From: Alphaproteobacteria bacterium
GTDB lineage: Bacteria > Pseudomonadota > Alphaproteobacteria > ATCC43930 > CGMCC-115725
Assembly (NCBI GenBank): GCA_019240125.1
Contig: JAFAYW010000130.1
Location: forward strand, 1-33,812
Reading direction: 5' to 3'
Length of the DNA: 33,812 nucleotides
Of the stretch, positions 6,265 through 14,317 are shown in pieces. Numbering within the stretch: the stretch's first letter is position 1; each line of letters begins with the position of its first letter. A model generated the notes under the pieces. That model did not search any database. It was not told the origin of the DNA and was given only the letters and a program-made list of their open reading frames with translations. The translations under genes were made by a program, and so were the position numbers.

Positions 6265-7604
6265 GCCAATCCCATCCGCCGCACGAAGCCTGACGAGATC
6301 CCGCGGTCGACATGCGGCAAGAACTCATCGAGGCGGTGAAACCCGCGGCGGAAGGTCTCAGCGCGCATCGTGGCATCCTTGGCCGGATAAAGCCGCCCCC
6401 CGGCTGCGACGACGATGTCCTCCAGCCGCCGCAACAGGTTGAGCGTGCCTGGACCGCGATTGGGGAAGTCGAGCGCCAAGGTCGTTCCTGGCATCGGAAA
6501 CGACAGCAATCCCGGCGAGCGGGTGTCGCCAAAGCGCTTCAACACCGCCAGCATCGACCCGTCACCCGAGGCCGCGATGTCGCCCAGGATATCTGCGATG
6601 GCCTCACGCTCGGCATCTTGCGGGATAACGCATTGGAACTGGAAGAAGCCCTGCCGGCCGTAGAGCCTGTTCCAGCCGCCGAGCTGGTCGAGCGGGAACA
6701 GCACGCGCTGATACGGGACGATCGAGCGATGCCTTTGGCGGCGCCCGTGCCAGTGGAAATAGGCGCTGTTGAAGGCCCGCAGCGACACGCGGTTCAGCGG
6801 CGAGAGCGGCGGCGTGATAGGTATCGTCAGCTTCGGGGGGGCGAGTGGCGGCGCGTTGCCGGGCTGGTGCCGCGCCTGGCTGTAGATGCCCCGCCCCAGC
6901 GCCGCACCGGTGGCAAGGCAGTCGATCCAAGCCGCGGCATAATCCCACGCCGTATCCGCCTCGGCACTCACCGCGAAAAAATCCGTCAGGTTGTCGAGAC
7001 GGACCGTCTCGGCCTCAAGCCATGTCCCGGGCACGCGCTGCAATTGCAGTCGTGCCGTCACGATCACACCGGTCAGGCCGAGCCCGCCGATCGTCGCGGC
7101 GAATAATTCCTGGTTTTGCTCGCGTGAACAGGTCGCGAGCGACCCGTCCCGGCGCGCCACCTCGAGGCTCAGCACATGGTTGCCAAAGCAGCCTCGCTGA
7201 CGATGGTTCTTGCCGTGCACGTCATTGGCGATCGCGCCACCCACCGAAACAAAGCGCGTCCCCGGTAACACCGGCAGAAACCAGGCGGTGCCATCCCGAT
7301 CAGGGCGGCAAACGACCCGAAGAATATCGCCTAACTGTACCCCCGCTTCGCAGGCGAGGATGCCGGTCGCGGCATCGAACGCGATAAACCGGTCCAGCTG
7401 GCGGCAATCGATCAGGGTGCCATCCGGATTGAGGCAGACATCGCCATAAGAGCGGCCACAGCCATAGGCGAGGACCGGCGGGGTGGCCGCCGCCAGCGCC
7501 GCGCGTGCCATCACGATCGTCTGCGGCCGGTAAACTTCGTGGCGGGCGCGGATGGTGCCACCCCAGGCGGCGTAATCGCCACGACGGGCAGGCCGGGCCG
7601 GCAC
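6261..7604 (-). CDS. dprE1: DprE1-like FAD-dependent decaprenylphosphoryl-ribose 2'-oxidase
   Basis: A 447-residue VAO/PCMH-fold flavoprotein with strong resemblance to mycobacterial DprE1. Shared blocks include YGCGRSYGD (47-55), PVLPGTRFVSVGGAIANDVHG (111-131), HGKNH with the FAD-linked region around His130, GGLGLTG (173-179), FPLDQLGGWNR (303-312), SFPMPG (368-373) and AKD with Lys409. It oxidises C2' of polyprenyl-phospho-ribose. Position Ala377 in TTLALDFP aligns with Cys387 of the tuberculosis enzyme, the residue attacked by benzothiazinones. The start is GTG at 7604, immediately after the upstream gene's stop; the N-terminal AAWGGT fits the family, so little upstream can be missing. 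Second gene of the operon. Confidence 0.9.
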   Translation of the reverse strand: MPARPARRGDYAAWGGTIRARHEVYRPQTIVMARAALAAATPPVLAYGCGRSYGDVCLNPDGTLIDCRQLDRFIAFDAATGILACEAGVQLGDILRVVCRPDRDGTAWFLPVLPGTRFVSVGGAIANDVHGKNHRQRGCFGNHVLSLEVARRDGSLATCSREQNQELFAATIGGLGLTGVIVTARLQLQRVPGTWLEAETVRLDNLTDFFAVSAEADTAWDYAAAWIDCLATGAALGRGIYSQARHQPGNAPPLAPPKLTIPITPPLSPLNRVSLRAFNSAYFHWHGRRQRHRSIVPYQRVLFPLDQLGGWNRLYGRQGFFQFQCVIPQDAEREAIADILGDIAASGDGSMLAVLKRFGDTRSPGLLSFPMPGTTLALDFPNRGPGTLNLLRRLEDIVVAAGGRLYPAKDATMRAETFRRGFHRLDEFLPHVDRGISSGFVRRMGLA

Positions 7605-9077
7605 CTAGGTTCCGATCAGCCGGTCGAACAGCAGCACCGCGAAGCAGCCGATCGCGACGAACCAGGAGACCCAGTCGCGGGCGGCATACACCACCGGATC
7701 GTCATGCATCTCGCCACGCGCGGTGACAAGCCACATGCGACATTCCCAGAAGAGTACCGCCGGCACGATGATCCATGACGGCGTCAATTGCCGGCCAGCC
7801 GCCGATGCGAGCTCGCTCTGGACGTAGAGCGCCAGCACCATCGAGGCTACGAAACTCGATGCGACGCCCATCAGCTGCAGGATCGGCAGGTCGCCGGCGC
7901 GGTAACCGCGCCCGGCCGCCCGCATCATCGCGCCGGGCGGAAGCGCCATTAATTCGGCCACCCGCTTGATCAAGGCGAGACCCAGAAAGAGGAAACTGGA
8001 AAAGGCGAGCAGCCAAAGCGAGACGGGATAACCGCTGGCCGCGCCGCCGGCCAAAAGCCGCAGGCCATAGAGCGCGGCGAGCGCGAACACATCGACAAGC
8101 GGCTGTGTCTTCAGCCAGAGCGAATACCCGACCGACAGCGCGCCGTAGGCAAGCAACGTTGGAAAGGCCCCAGCAGCCAGACTCAGCGCGATCCCGAGCA
8201 GCATCAGGAGCGGCGCCGCGATCAGCCCGATCGGTAACGGCAACACGCCGCTGGCAAAGGGGCGATGCATTTTTGTCGGATGCCGCCGGTCGGCGGCGAG
8301 ATCGGTCAGATCGTTCGCCAGGTAGATCGCCGAGGCGGCACAGCAGAACGCCACGAACATCGCGATCGCCGCCAGCCAACCCGGGATGTCACCGATCGCG
8401 TGCGCCGCGACCAAGGGCACAAAGACCAGCAGGTTCTTCACCCATTGATGCGGGCGCATGGCACGCAACAGCAGACGCGCTCCGCCGGGCGGTGCGGAGA
8501 ATTCCCGCTCGACCGTGGTCAGCATCGCCGCCGCTCGGACGACCTTTGGTCGTGCGTTGACACAGATCGCACCGGCGGCGCCGCACCACACCCCGAGATC
8601 GGTGCCGCTATTGCCGATATAGGTGAACGGCGCACCATCGAGGTAGCGACTGATCGCTGCAAGCTTGTTTTTGCCCGTCATATTGGTCTGACCGTCCGAC
8701 GCGAGCACGCGGTCGAACAGTCTCAGATGGTCGGCGACCGCGTCGGCCGTTGCCCGGTCCGCGCCGGTCGCAAGCACCAGGGCACGGCCCGCAGCGTGCT
8801 CGGCACGCAGATACGTCAGAAGCGGCGCGTTATAGGGGAGGTGTGCGGGGTTAAGCGTCACCGCTGCCGCGAGCTGCCGCTTGAACGCGGCCCGGCCGTC
8901 GCGCAGCGCCCATATCGCGCGGATGAGCGCGAGCGGAGATCGCGACGCGGCGAGGAAGGCCTCGAGCGTCGTGTCGCTATGCACCAGGCTGCCATCGAGG
9001 TCGACGACCAACGGTCGCTCCAGCCCTGCAATGGCCGCAGGTACGGCCGCGATCGGAATGCGGATCGGGTCATCCAT
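7605..9077 (-). CDS. HAD phosphatase-UbiA prenyltransferase fusion (polyprenyl-phosphoribose synthase)
   Basis: A 490-residue bifunctional protein. Residues 20-190 form a HAD-type phosphatase domain with motif I VVDLDGSLV (Asp26, Asp28) and motif IV GNSGTD (155-160). Residues 200-490 are a UbiA-family membrane prenyltransferase with the entry motif RPHQWVKN (208-215), the Mg/diphosphate-binding NDLTDLAADRRHP (255-267) and about eight to nine hydrophobic helices. RPHQWVKN marks the branch containing mycobacterial Rv3806c, which transfers phosphoribose from PRPP to polyprenyl phosphate. The fused HAD domain would remove the 5-phosphate, a job done by a separate protein in mycobacteria. It is the first gene of the operon, starting at the ATG 9077-9075. 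Confidence 0.88.
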   Translation of the reverse strand: MDDPIRIPIAAVPAAIAGLERPLVVDLDGSLVHSDTTLEAFLAASRSPLALIRAIWALRDGRAAFKRQLAAAVTLNPAHLPYNAPLLTYLRAEHAAGRALVLATGADRATADAVADHLRLFDRVLASDGQTNMTGKNKLAAISRYLDGAPFTYIGNSGTDLGVWCGAAGAICVNARPKVVRAAAMLTTVEREFSAPPGGARLLLRAMRPHQWVKNLLVFVPLVAAHAIGDIPGWLAAIAMFVAFCCAASAIYLANDLTDLAADRRHPTKMHRPFASGVLPLPIGLIAAPLLMLLGIALSLAAGAFPTLLAYGALSVGYSLWLKTQPLVDVFALAALYGLRLLAGGAASGYPVSLWLLAFSSFLFLGLALIKRVAELMALPPGAMMRAAGRGYRAGDLPILQLMGVASSFVASMVLALYVQSELASAAGRQLTPSWIIVPAVLFWECRMWLVTARGEMHDDPVVYAARDWVSWFVAIGCFAVLLFDRLIGT

Positions 9078-9107
9078 GCGTCGAGTGCTGCCTGAATGGC
9101 GCTCCGA

Positions 9108-9386
9108 TTACGGATGAGTGGACATCGGTTCGCGCGGCGGCATGTTGTTGCCCTCCAGACATTCCTTCAGCTTGTCGTCGCGCTTCACGTTCGCCTCGGG
9201 GGTGAAATCGGGAAACGCCATCTGCGCTTCCCGGGCGCACTTATCCATGATCTGCCACTTCTTTGTCGCGATCACGCCTTGCTGGCTGGCCAGCGCCGGC
9301 ACCGCGCCATAACCGATGCCCGCCAGTATGATCGCGCTCGTCACGGCGAGCCTGGCCGCTGTCCGCCTGCTTCGAAGGCAATTCAT
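9108..9386 (-). CDS. Small secreted protein, function unknown
   Basis: A 92-residue protein with an arginine-rich N-terminus, a hydrophobic segment (LAVTSAIILAGIGYG) and a probable cleavage site after PALA at about residue 33. The mature part is short and charged, with cysteines in DKCAREAQ and LKECLEGN that could form one disulfide. I do not recognise the family. The start is supported by AGGAG about nine bases upstream. It ends about 30 bases before the HAD-UbiA gene on the same strand, so it could be cotranscribed with that operon, but nothing in its sequence ties it to glycan synthesis. Confidence 0.65.
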   Translation of the reverse strand: MNCLRSRRTAARLAVTSAIILAGIGYGAVPALASQQGVIATKKWQIMDKCAREAQMAFPDFTPEANVKRDDKLKECLEGNNMPPREPMSTHP

Positions 9387-9501
9387 AATCGCAAACTCCT
9401 AACGGAGGGCTAATGCCGGCCCCATCATACAGCACCCTGTGCGCAGTTGCGCTCGACGGCGAACTCAGGCTCCATACCGACCATTGGCGGGAGGGTGCGA
9501 G

Positions 9502-10122
9502 ATGTTGAAGATTTGGGGGCGGGCAACATCATCAAATGTGCAAAAGGTGCTGTGGACCTGCGCCGAACTCAACATTCCGTTCGAGCGACTCGATGTCGGC
9601 GGCCCTTTCGGAGGCAACCGCGATCCCGAATACTTGCGGCTGAACCCCAATGGTCTGGTTCCGACCGTGAAGGATGGCGACCTGATCATGTGGGAGTCGA
9701 ACACGATCTGCCGTTATCTGGCGAGCACCCATAACGGCGATCATCTTTATCCCAGCGACCCGGCACATCGCACGCATGTCGAGCGCTGGATGGATTGGCA
9801 ATTGGCGGTGCCCGGCGGGCCAATGGGGGCATTGCTCTACGGCCTCATCCGCAGCACGCCTGAAACCCGCGACCAGACCGCGCTCGAGGCGGCGCGGCAC
9901 CGGGCCGCCTCGGCCTGGACCATCGTCGATGACGCCGTCAAGGATCGGCCCTTCCTCGCCGGGGACCACCTGACCCTTGCCGAAATCGTGATGGGGACCC
10001 TGATCTATCGCTGGTTCAGCTTTGCCATCGAACGCCCCGACTTGCCCCACCTTAAGACCTGGTTCGAGCGGATGCGGGAGCGGCCCGCGTTCAAACAATA
10101 TATTGAGATACCAATCACGTAG
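9502..10122 (+). CDS. Glutathione S-transferase family protein
   Basis: A 206-residue cytoplasmic protein with the two-domain GST layout. The thioredoxin-like half starts MLKIWGRATSSNVQK, with the candidate activating Ser10 or Ser11, then has the cis-proline loop GLVPT (52-56) and the glutathione gamma-glutamyl site WESNTICRYL (64-73). The helical half contains the N-capping box FLAGDHLTLAEIVMG. The reading frame continues upstream to 9439, but the ATG at 9502 is chosen because it gives the family N-terminus and follows GGGAGGG. It stands alone on the plus strand, followed after about 80 bases by the cytochrome genes. Substrate unknown. Confidence 0.88.
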   Translation: MLKIWGRATSSNVQKVLWTCAELNIPFERLDVGGPFGGNRDPEYLRLNPNGLVPTVKDGDLIMWESNTICRYLASTHNGDHLYPSDPAHRTHVERWMDWQLAVPGGPMGALLYGLIRSTPETRDQTALEAARHRAASAWTIVDDAVKDRPFLAGDHLTLAEIVMGTLIYRWFSFAIERPDLPHLKTWFERMRERPAFKQYIEIPIT

Positions 10123-10202
10123 TCGCGAGCCGGCGCCGTACGCGCTTGCGGATGTCGGTCCAGTGTCTAACGTCGGGTCAGCGACCATCCGATGAGGGAT
10201 TG

Positions 10203-10676
10203 ATGACTGGATCCAGAATAACCGCCCTACTTGCCGGCGCCTTTATGCTCTTCGGGCCCGGCGGCGCCCTGGCGCAATCCGCGGACCCCCTGAAGGCCGC
10301 CGAGGAACGTCAAGCCTCGATGAAGCAGCAGGGCAAGGATATGGAGGCCGTCAAGGCCTACCTCGATGGCAAGGCCGAATTGCCGGCGGCTCAGACCGCG
10401 GCGGACGACCTCGATAAGGCGATTGCCAAGATCCCAAGCCTTGCCCCAGCCGGCACCGGGATGGACAAATTGCCCGGCAAATCCTGGGCAAAACCTGCCA
10501 TCTGGAGCGAGCCCGACAAATTCCAGGCGGCGCACAAGAACGCGCAGGCGAAGGCCGACGCGCTGAATGCCGCGGTGAAAGGCGGCGACAAGGCCGCGAT
10601 CACCGCTGCGTTCGGCGATATGGGTAAGAGCGGCTGCGGCGGCTGCCATACCGATTTCCGCGAAAAGAAGACCTGA
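10203..10676 (+). CDS. Cytochrome c' (class II c-type cytochrome)
   Basis: A 157-residue periplasmic protein. A signal peptide ends near GGALA (about residue 24), followed by mostly helical sequence rich in Ala and Lys and a single haem-attachment motif CGGCH at 145-149 close to the C-terminus. One CxxCH near the C-terminus on a four-helix bundle is diagnostic of class II cytochromes such as cytochrome c', which bind NO or CO or act in redox buffering. The start is the ATG at 10203; the open frame extends to 10146 but lacks a better signal peptide. The next gene encodes a diheme cytochrome c, and the two are probably cotranscribed. Confidence 0.85.
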   Translation: MTGSRITALLAGAFMLFGPGGALAQSADPLKAAEERQASMKQQGKDMEAVKAYLDGKAELPAAQTAADDLDKAIAKIPSLAPAGTGMDKLPGKSWAKPAIWSEPDKFQAAHKNAQAKADALNAAVKGGDKAAITAAFGDMGKSGCGGCHTDFREKKT

Positions 10677-10707
10677 CGTCGGCACGTCAATCCGACGCCG
10701 TCGCAGC

Positions 10708-11610
10708 GTGCCCGGTCGACCGAGCGCTGTGATTGGGCGTGCGATGATGGTCGCCGTGTTATGCGTCGCCGCCAGGACAACGGCCGCAGCGGCGGCGAGC
10801 GACAGCCCTGAGGCGGGCGCGCGCGGCGCTTATCTCGCGGCGGCGGCCGGCTGCGAGACGTGCCATACCGACCGCGAGCGTGGCGGCGCCGCCTATGCCG
10901 GCGGCCGTATGATGGCCACCGAGTACGGCACGATCACGACACCTAACATCACCCCCGACCGCGCCACCGGGATCGGCAGGTGGACCGATCAGGATTTCAC
11001 CAGGTCCATGCGCTGGGGGATCGCTCCCGACGATACGCATTACGTCCCGGTATTTCCGTTTCCGGCTTACAACCGGCTGACCGAGGCAGACCTGACGGCT
11101 ATCCGAACATATTTGTACAGCCTGGCACCGGTCTCGCGCCCCGATTTGAAAAGCACCGCGGGCCCCGGATTGTTGCCGCGCGCGAAGAATGCCGTCGCGA
11201 TCGCACTGTCGCCGGCGCCCGGACCCTGGTTGCCCGACCCAAACCACGATGCAGTGTGGAACCGGGGCGCCTACCTTGTTGTGACAATCGGCCGCTGCGG
11301 CGAGTGTCATACCCCACGAGACTGGCTCGGACGGCCCGACCCGCACCGGCTTCTCGCTGGCTCTCCGGGCGACGGCAGGAGCAAGAAAGCACCGAACATC
11401 ACTCCGGACCGCTCCGCGGGTATCGGCAACTGGAGCGAGAACGACATCGTCGAGGTCCTTACCACCGGCCACACGCCGGACTTCGACGAAGTCGGCGGCA
11501 GCATGGCGGAAATCGTAAAGAACACCGCGCGACTGAGCGACACCGACCGCCGCGCCATCGCGGTCTATCTCGAAAGCATCCCCGCATTGCCTGGCCCCAT
11601 CAGCCGCTAG
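10708..11610 (+). CDS. Diheme cytochrome c, periplasmic electron carrier
   Basis: A protein of up to 300 residues with two c-type haem motifs, CETCH (49-53) and CGECH (197-201), in two similar domains. Each domain repeats the order GAYL...C..CH, then a TPNITPD block (residues 78-84 and again in the second half), then a W-[ST]-[DE] segment before a helix. The NITPD block is typical of the cytochrome subunits that accept electrons from membrane alcohol or sugar dehydrogenases. The N-terminus is a signal peptide ending in an alanine run near residue 30. The start is uncertain: GTG at 10708 gives a basic n-region, while ATGs at 10744 and 10747 are also possible. No dehydrogenase lies nearby, so the electron donor is unknown. 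Confidence 0.85.
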   Translation: MPGRPSAVIGRAMMVAVLCVAARTTAAAAASDSPEAGARGAYLAAAAGCETCHTDRERGGAAYAGGRMMATEYGTITTPNITPDRATGIGRWTDQDFTRSMRWGIAPDDTHYVPVFPFPAYNRLTEADLTAIRTYLYSLAPVSRPDLKSTAGPGLLPRAKNAVAIALSPAPGPWLPDPNHDAVWNRGAYLVVTIGRCGECHTPRDWLGRPDPHRLLAGSPGDGRSKKAPNITPDRSAGIGNWSENDIVEVLTTGHTPDFDEVGGSMAEIVKNTARLSDTDRRAIAVYLESIPALPGPISR

Positions 11611-11779
11611 GGATCATCACCCCGGGGGTCATCACCCGCAGGTTTTTCGCCTGGGGGATCGTTATTCGGGGATCACCTGCGCGGAGTAGAATCGGGGTGC
11701 CGCGCGTTTCGCTACTGGACGGTCGGCGGCGACCTCCGCATGATGAGCATCGCGGGGGGCTAGCCTAATCTGACCCTCT

Positions 11780-12883
11780 GTGACTAAACCGCTGATTTTA
11801 TGCCCGCGGCGCCTCGATTGGGTGGCGGCAGGCTTTGAGGAGCCGGATTTGGCGCGCGCGCGGTCCGACAAAAGCTTGGCCCGTTTTGAACGGGTGGCCC
11901 TGGTGCTCTCCGGGGGCGGCGCGCTTGCCGCCTACCAGGCGGGCGCCTATGCCGCATTGGAGACCTGCGGCATCCGCCCGAATTGGATCGCCGGCACGGC
12001 AATGGGCGCGATCAACGCCGCGATCATCGCCGGCAATCTGCCGCACGAGCGCATCTTCCGTTTGCGCCAGTTCTGGCAGGAGCTGGGACGGCGCACCGCT
12101 CAAAAGCGCGAGACCCCGATGCGGCGCAGCGTGCGCGGATGGCTGCGCGGCAACATCCTGGCGCGCAACCGCAACAGCGGCGAAGCCGCATCCGAACGGC
12201 CGGCCATACGCGCCGCCGAACTCCGCGAACTGGTCGACTCGGTGGTCGATTTTGACCGGGTCAATTCCGGGTCGGTGCGCGTCGTTCTGGGCGCGGTCAA
12301 TGCCGTGACGTCAGCCGAAACCTATTTCGATAACGACCGGCATGTCCTGACCCTCGATCACGTCCTGGCGAGCAGCGTGATCGCGGGCATGCCTCCTACT
12401 ATAGTCGATGGTCAGCGCTATGGCGGCAATGCGGTGTCGGTTGCCTCGCTTGACGACGCCCGCCCGGCTGACACCCTGTGTTTCGTGATCGACGGGTTCG
12501 ACCCGGCACCAGGCCGCGGCGGCGTTGCGCGGTCGGCTCGCGAGATCGCCGCGCTGCGGCGCAATCATGATCTGCGCCGGATGATTTCGCTATTGGGTGA
12601 GCGCGTGCCACCGGCGCAGCGCGATGCCGATTTCCGCAAATGCCTGGCCGAGGCGAGCCAGGCGACGATGACCATCCTGCACCTGGTGCACGAAGGCAGC
12701 CCCGAGCAGCTTGCCGACAAGATGGCGGATTTCTCACCCGACACGATGCGGCGCCGCTGGCAGGCCGGCGAAAGCGACGTCGCCACCAGTCTGGCTCACC
12801 CGCTCTGGCTGGCGCCCCCGCCGCGGCGTCTGGGTGTTGTCGTGCACGAACTGCGCGGCGGCATCGTCGCCCCGCCGCGCTAA
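11780..12883 (+). CDS. Patatin-like protein lacking the catalytic Ser/Asp dyad (probable pseudoenzyme)
   Basis: A 367-residue protein with clear patatin/DUF3734 homology. The oxyanion loop SGGGALAAYQAG (44-55) and the elbow region WIAGTAMGAINAAIIAGN (69-86) are present, and the C-terminal DUF3734-like half, with helices containing RRNHDLRRM, is intact. The nucleophile elbow normally reads GxSxG, but here it is GTAMG, with Ala74 in place of Ser. The dyad aspartate, normally in DGG, falls at Gly215 in RYGGNAVS. Both catalytic residues are therefore missing in an otherwise full-length frame, so lipase activity is unlikely and a scaffold or regulatory role is more plausible. Starts with GTG at 11780. 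It converges on the dienelactone hydrolase with a single base between the stops. Confidence 0.82.
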   Translation: MTKPLILCPRRLDWVAAGFEEPDLARARSDKSLARFERVALVLSGGGALAAYQAGAYAALETCGIRPNWIAGTAMGAINAAIIAGNLPHERIFRLRQFWQELGRRTAQKRETPMRRSVRGWLRGNILARNRNSGEAASERPAIRAAELRELVDSVVDFDRVNSGSVRVVLGAVNAVTSAETYFDNDRHVLTLDHVLASSVIAGMPPTIVDGQRYGGNAVSVASLDDARPADTLCFVIDGFDPAPGRGGVARSAREIAALRRNHDLRRMISLLGERVPPAQRDADFRKCLAEASQATMTILHLVHEGSPEQLADKMADFSPDTMRRRWQAGESDVATSLAHPLWLAPPPRRLGVVVHELRGGIVAPPR

Positions 12884-12884
12884 C

Positions 12885-13628
12885 CTAGCCCAGACGACGG
12901 CGGTAGAGGGCGATCAGCCGCTCCCAGTGGCGCTCGGCGGCCGGCTTGTCGTAGCACCAGCGTTGCTGGAAGGCGAAACCGTGATGCACGGTCGCGTATA
13001 GCTCGATCTCCCCTTGCGTGCGCGCGGCGGCGAACAGTCCGCGTAACTCCTCGACCATCGGCAAAGGCGCCAGATCGTCGTGCTCGGCGCAGGCGATATA
13101 AGCCTCGCCTTTGATCTTGCCGAGATTGAGGTGCGGGCTTTCCTCGGCGTCCCTGTTCACCAGCCAGGTGCCATAGAACGAGGCCGCCGCCGTTACCCGC
13201 TCGGGATAGCGCGCCGCCGCCGCGAGCGCATAGGGTCCGCTCATGCAGTAGCCATGCGCGCCGACTGGGCCCGGTTTTGCCGCCTTCTGCCCGTCGAGGA
13301 ACGCCAGCATCGCCGCGACATCGTCCATGACCGGCGGGATCGTCATCCTGGTGCGCACCGCACGCATGCGCGTGTGCTCGGGGCTGCCATGCTCCAAGAC
13401 GTCGGGGCCGTACATCGTGTCGCGGCCAGCGCGGTAATACAAATTGGGCAGCAATACGTAGTAGCCGACCGTGCCGAGCCGGCGTGCCATGTCGCGCAAT
13501 TCTTCGCGAATCCCCGGCGCGTCCATCAACAGCATGACGGCCGGGTGCGGGCCGCCGCGGTCGGGATGGCAGCAAAACGTCTCCATCGCGCCGTCCCTGG
13601 TGGCGATGTCCAACGTCTGCTCGATCAT
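12885..13628 (-). CDS. Dienelactone hydrolase family protein
   Basis: A 247-residue alpha/beta hydrolase of the dienelactone hydrolase family. The nucleophile elbow is GYCMSG with Cys128, the acid residue is Asp184 or Asp185 in AEHDDLAP, and the histidine is His216 in HHGFAF, giving the Cys-Asp-His triad typical of the family. The N-terminal MLLMDAPGI and the PNLYYRAG block also match. The enzymes open cyclic dienelactones in aromatic degradation, but most chromosomal paralogues act on unknown esters. The frame is open to 13673; the ATG at 13628 is preferred because GGGAGG lies just upstream. It stands alone, with no chlorocatechol genes nearby. Confidence 0.88.
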   Translation of the reverse strand: MIEQTLDIATRDGAMETFCCHPDRGGPHPAVMLLMDAPGIREELRDMARRLGTVGYYVLLPNLYYRAGRDTMYGPDVLEHGSPEHTRMRAVRTRMTIPPVMDDVAAMLAFLDGQKAAKPGPVGAHGYCMSGPYALAAAARYPERVTAAASFYGTWLVNRDAEESPHLNLGKIKGEAYIACAEHDDLAPLPMVEELRGLFAAARTQGEIELYATVHHGFAFQQRWCYDKPAAERHWERLIALYRRRLG

Positions 13629-13710
13629 TGCAGCCTCCCTAGCATTAGTGCCTCCCTGGCATGACGGCCTCATTCATTGACAGGCTCCGACTCGCCCGAT
13701 AAGGGCAGCT

Positions 13711-14214
13711 ATGCCTCCGCGTTTCAACAGCGTTCTCCGCACCGTGCTGCGCACAAGTGCGTGGGTGATGGCGCCGTTCTGCCTCGGGCTGGTGGCGGCG
13801 CTGCTCCTGGTTCTGGCGCAGTTTGTCCGCGAGCTGGTTCATGCCGTCACCGACTTCAACGGGATGACTGGCCCGGACATCATCCTGATCGTCTTGAAGC
13901 TCGTCGATCTGATGCTGCTCGGCAATCTGGTGATCATGATCGTCGTCGCCGGCATCGAGATTTTCGCGCCGGCCTCCGCAGACGCCGGTAACGCGCGCTC
14001 GGAGTGGGACGGCATCATGGAATTCGCCGGCCTCAAGCCGAAGCTTTTTGCCTCGATCAGCGCCATCGCGGCAATTGATCTGCTGGAGAGCTACATCAAT
14101 ATCGAGGCCACCGACAAAGCTGCGGTGGGCTGGGAGATACTCATTCTAGTCACCTTTGTGCTGGCCGGCGCGGTGCTCGCGTGGACTGATAAGATCATGC
14201 ACGAGAAGCATTAA
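13711..14214 (+). CDS. YqhA/UPF0114 family inner-membrane protein
   Basis: A 167-residue integral membrane protein with hydrophobic helices at roughly 19-43, 57-83, 112-128 and 143-160. The block LKPKLFASISAIAAIDLLESYIN closely matches the conserved core of the YqhA/UPF0114 family, and the C-terminal WTDKIMHEKH is typical. The family is widespread in Proteobacteria and its function is not established. It is monocistronic: the dienelactone hydrolase is divergent and the small gene at 14318 is convergent. The start ATG at 13711 gives the expected length. Confidence 0.85.
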   Translation: MPPRFNSVLRTVLRTSAWVMAPFCLGLVAALLLVLAQFVRELVHAVTDFNGMTGPDIILIVLKLVDLMLLGNLVIMIVVAGIEIFAPASADAGNARSEWDGIMEFAGLKPKLFASISAIAAIDLLESYINIEATDKAAVGWEILILVTFVLAGAVLAWTDKIMHEKH

Positions 14215-14317
14215 ACCAGGAGAGGTCTGGTAGCCTCCCCATCCCGGATCGGCTGCTCAGCGCCGAGCCTTCTTCGCACCCCGGCGAGCGCGTCCCGAAT
14301 GCCGGCTTCACAACCGA

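Noticed and set aside
11611..11681. Repeated TCATCACCC and a 7-base inverted repeat after the diheme cytochrome gene
   Set aside because: The arms are short and the spacing loose, with no T-tract, so neither a terminator nor a named repeat can be supported.
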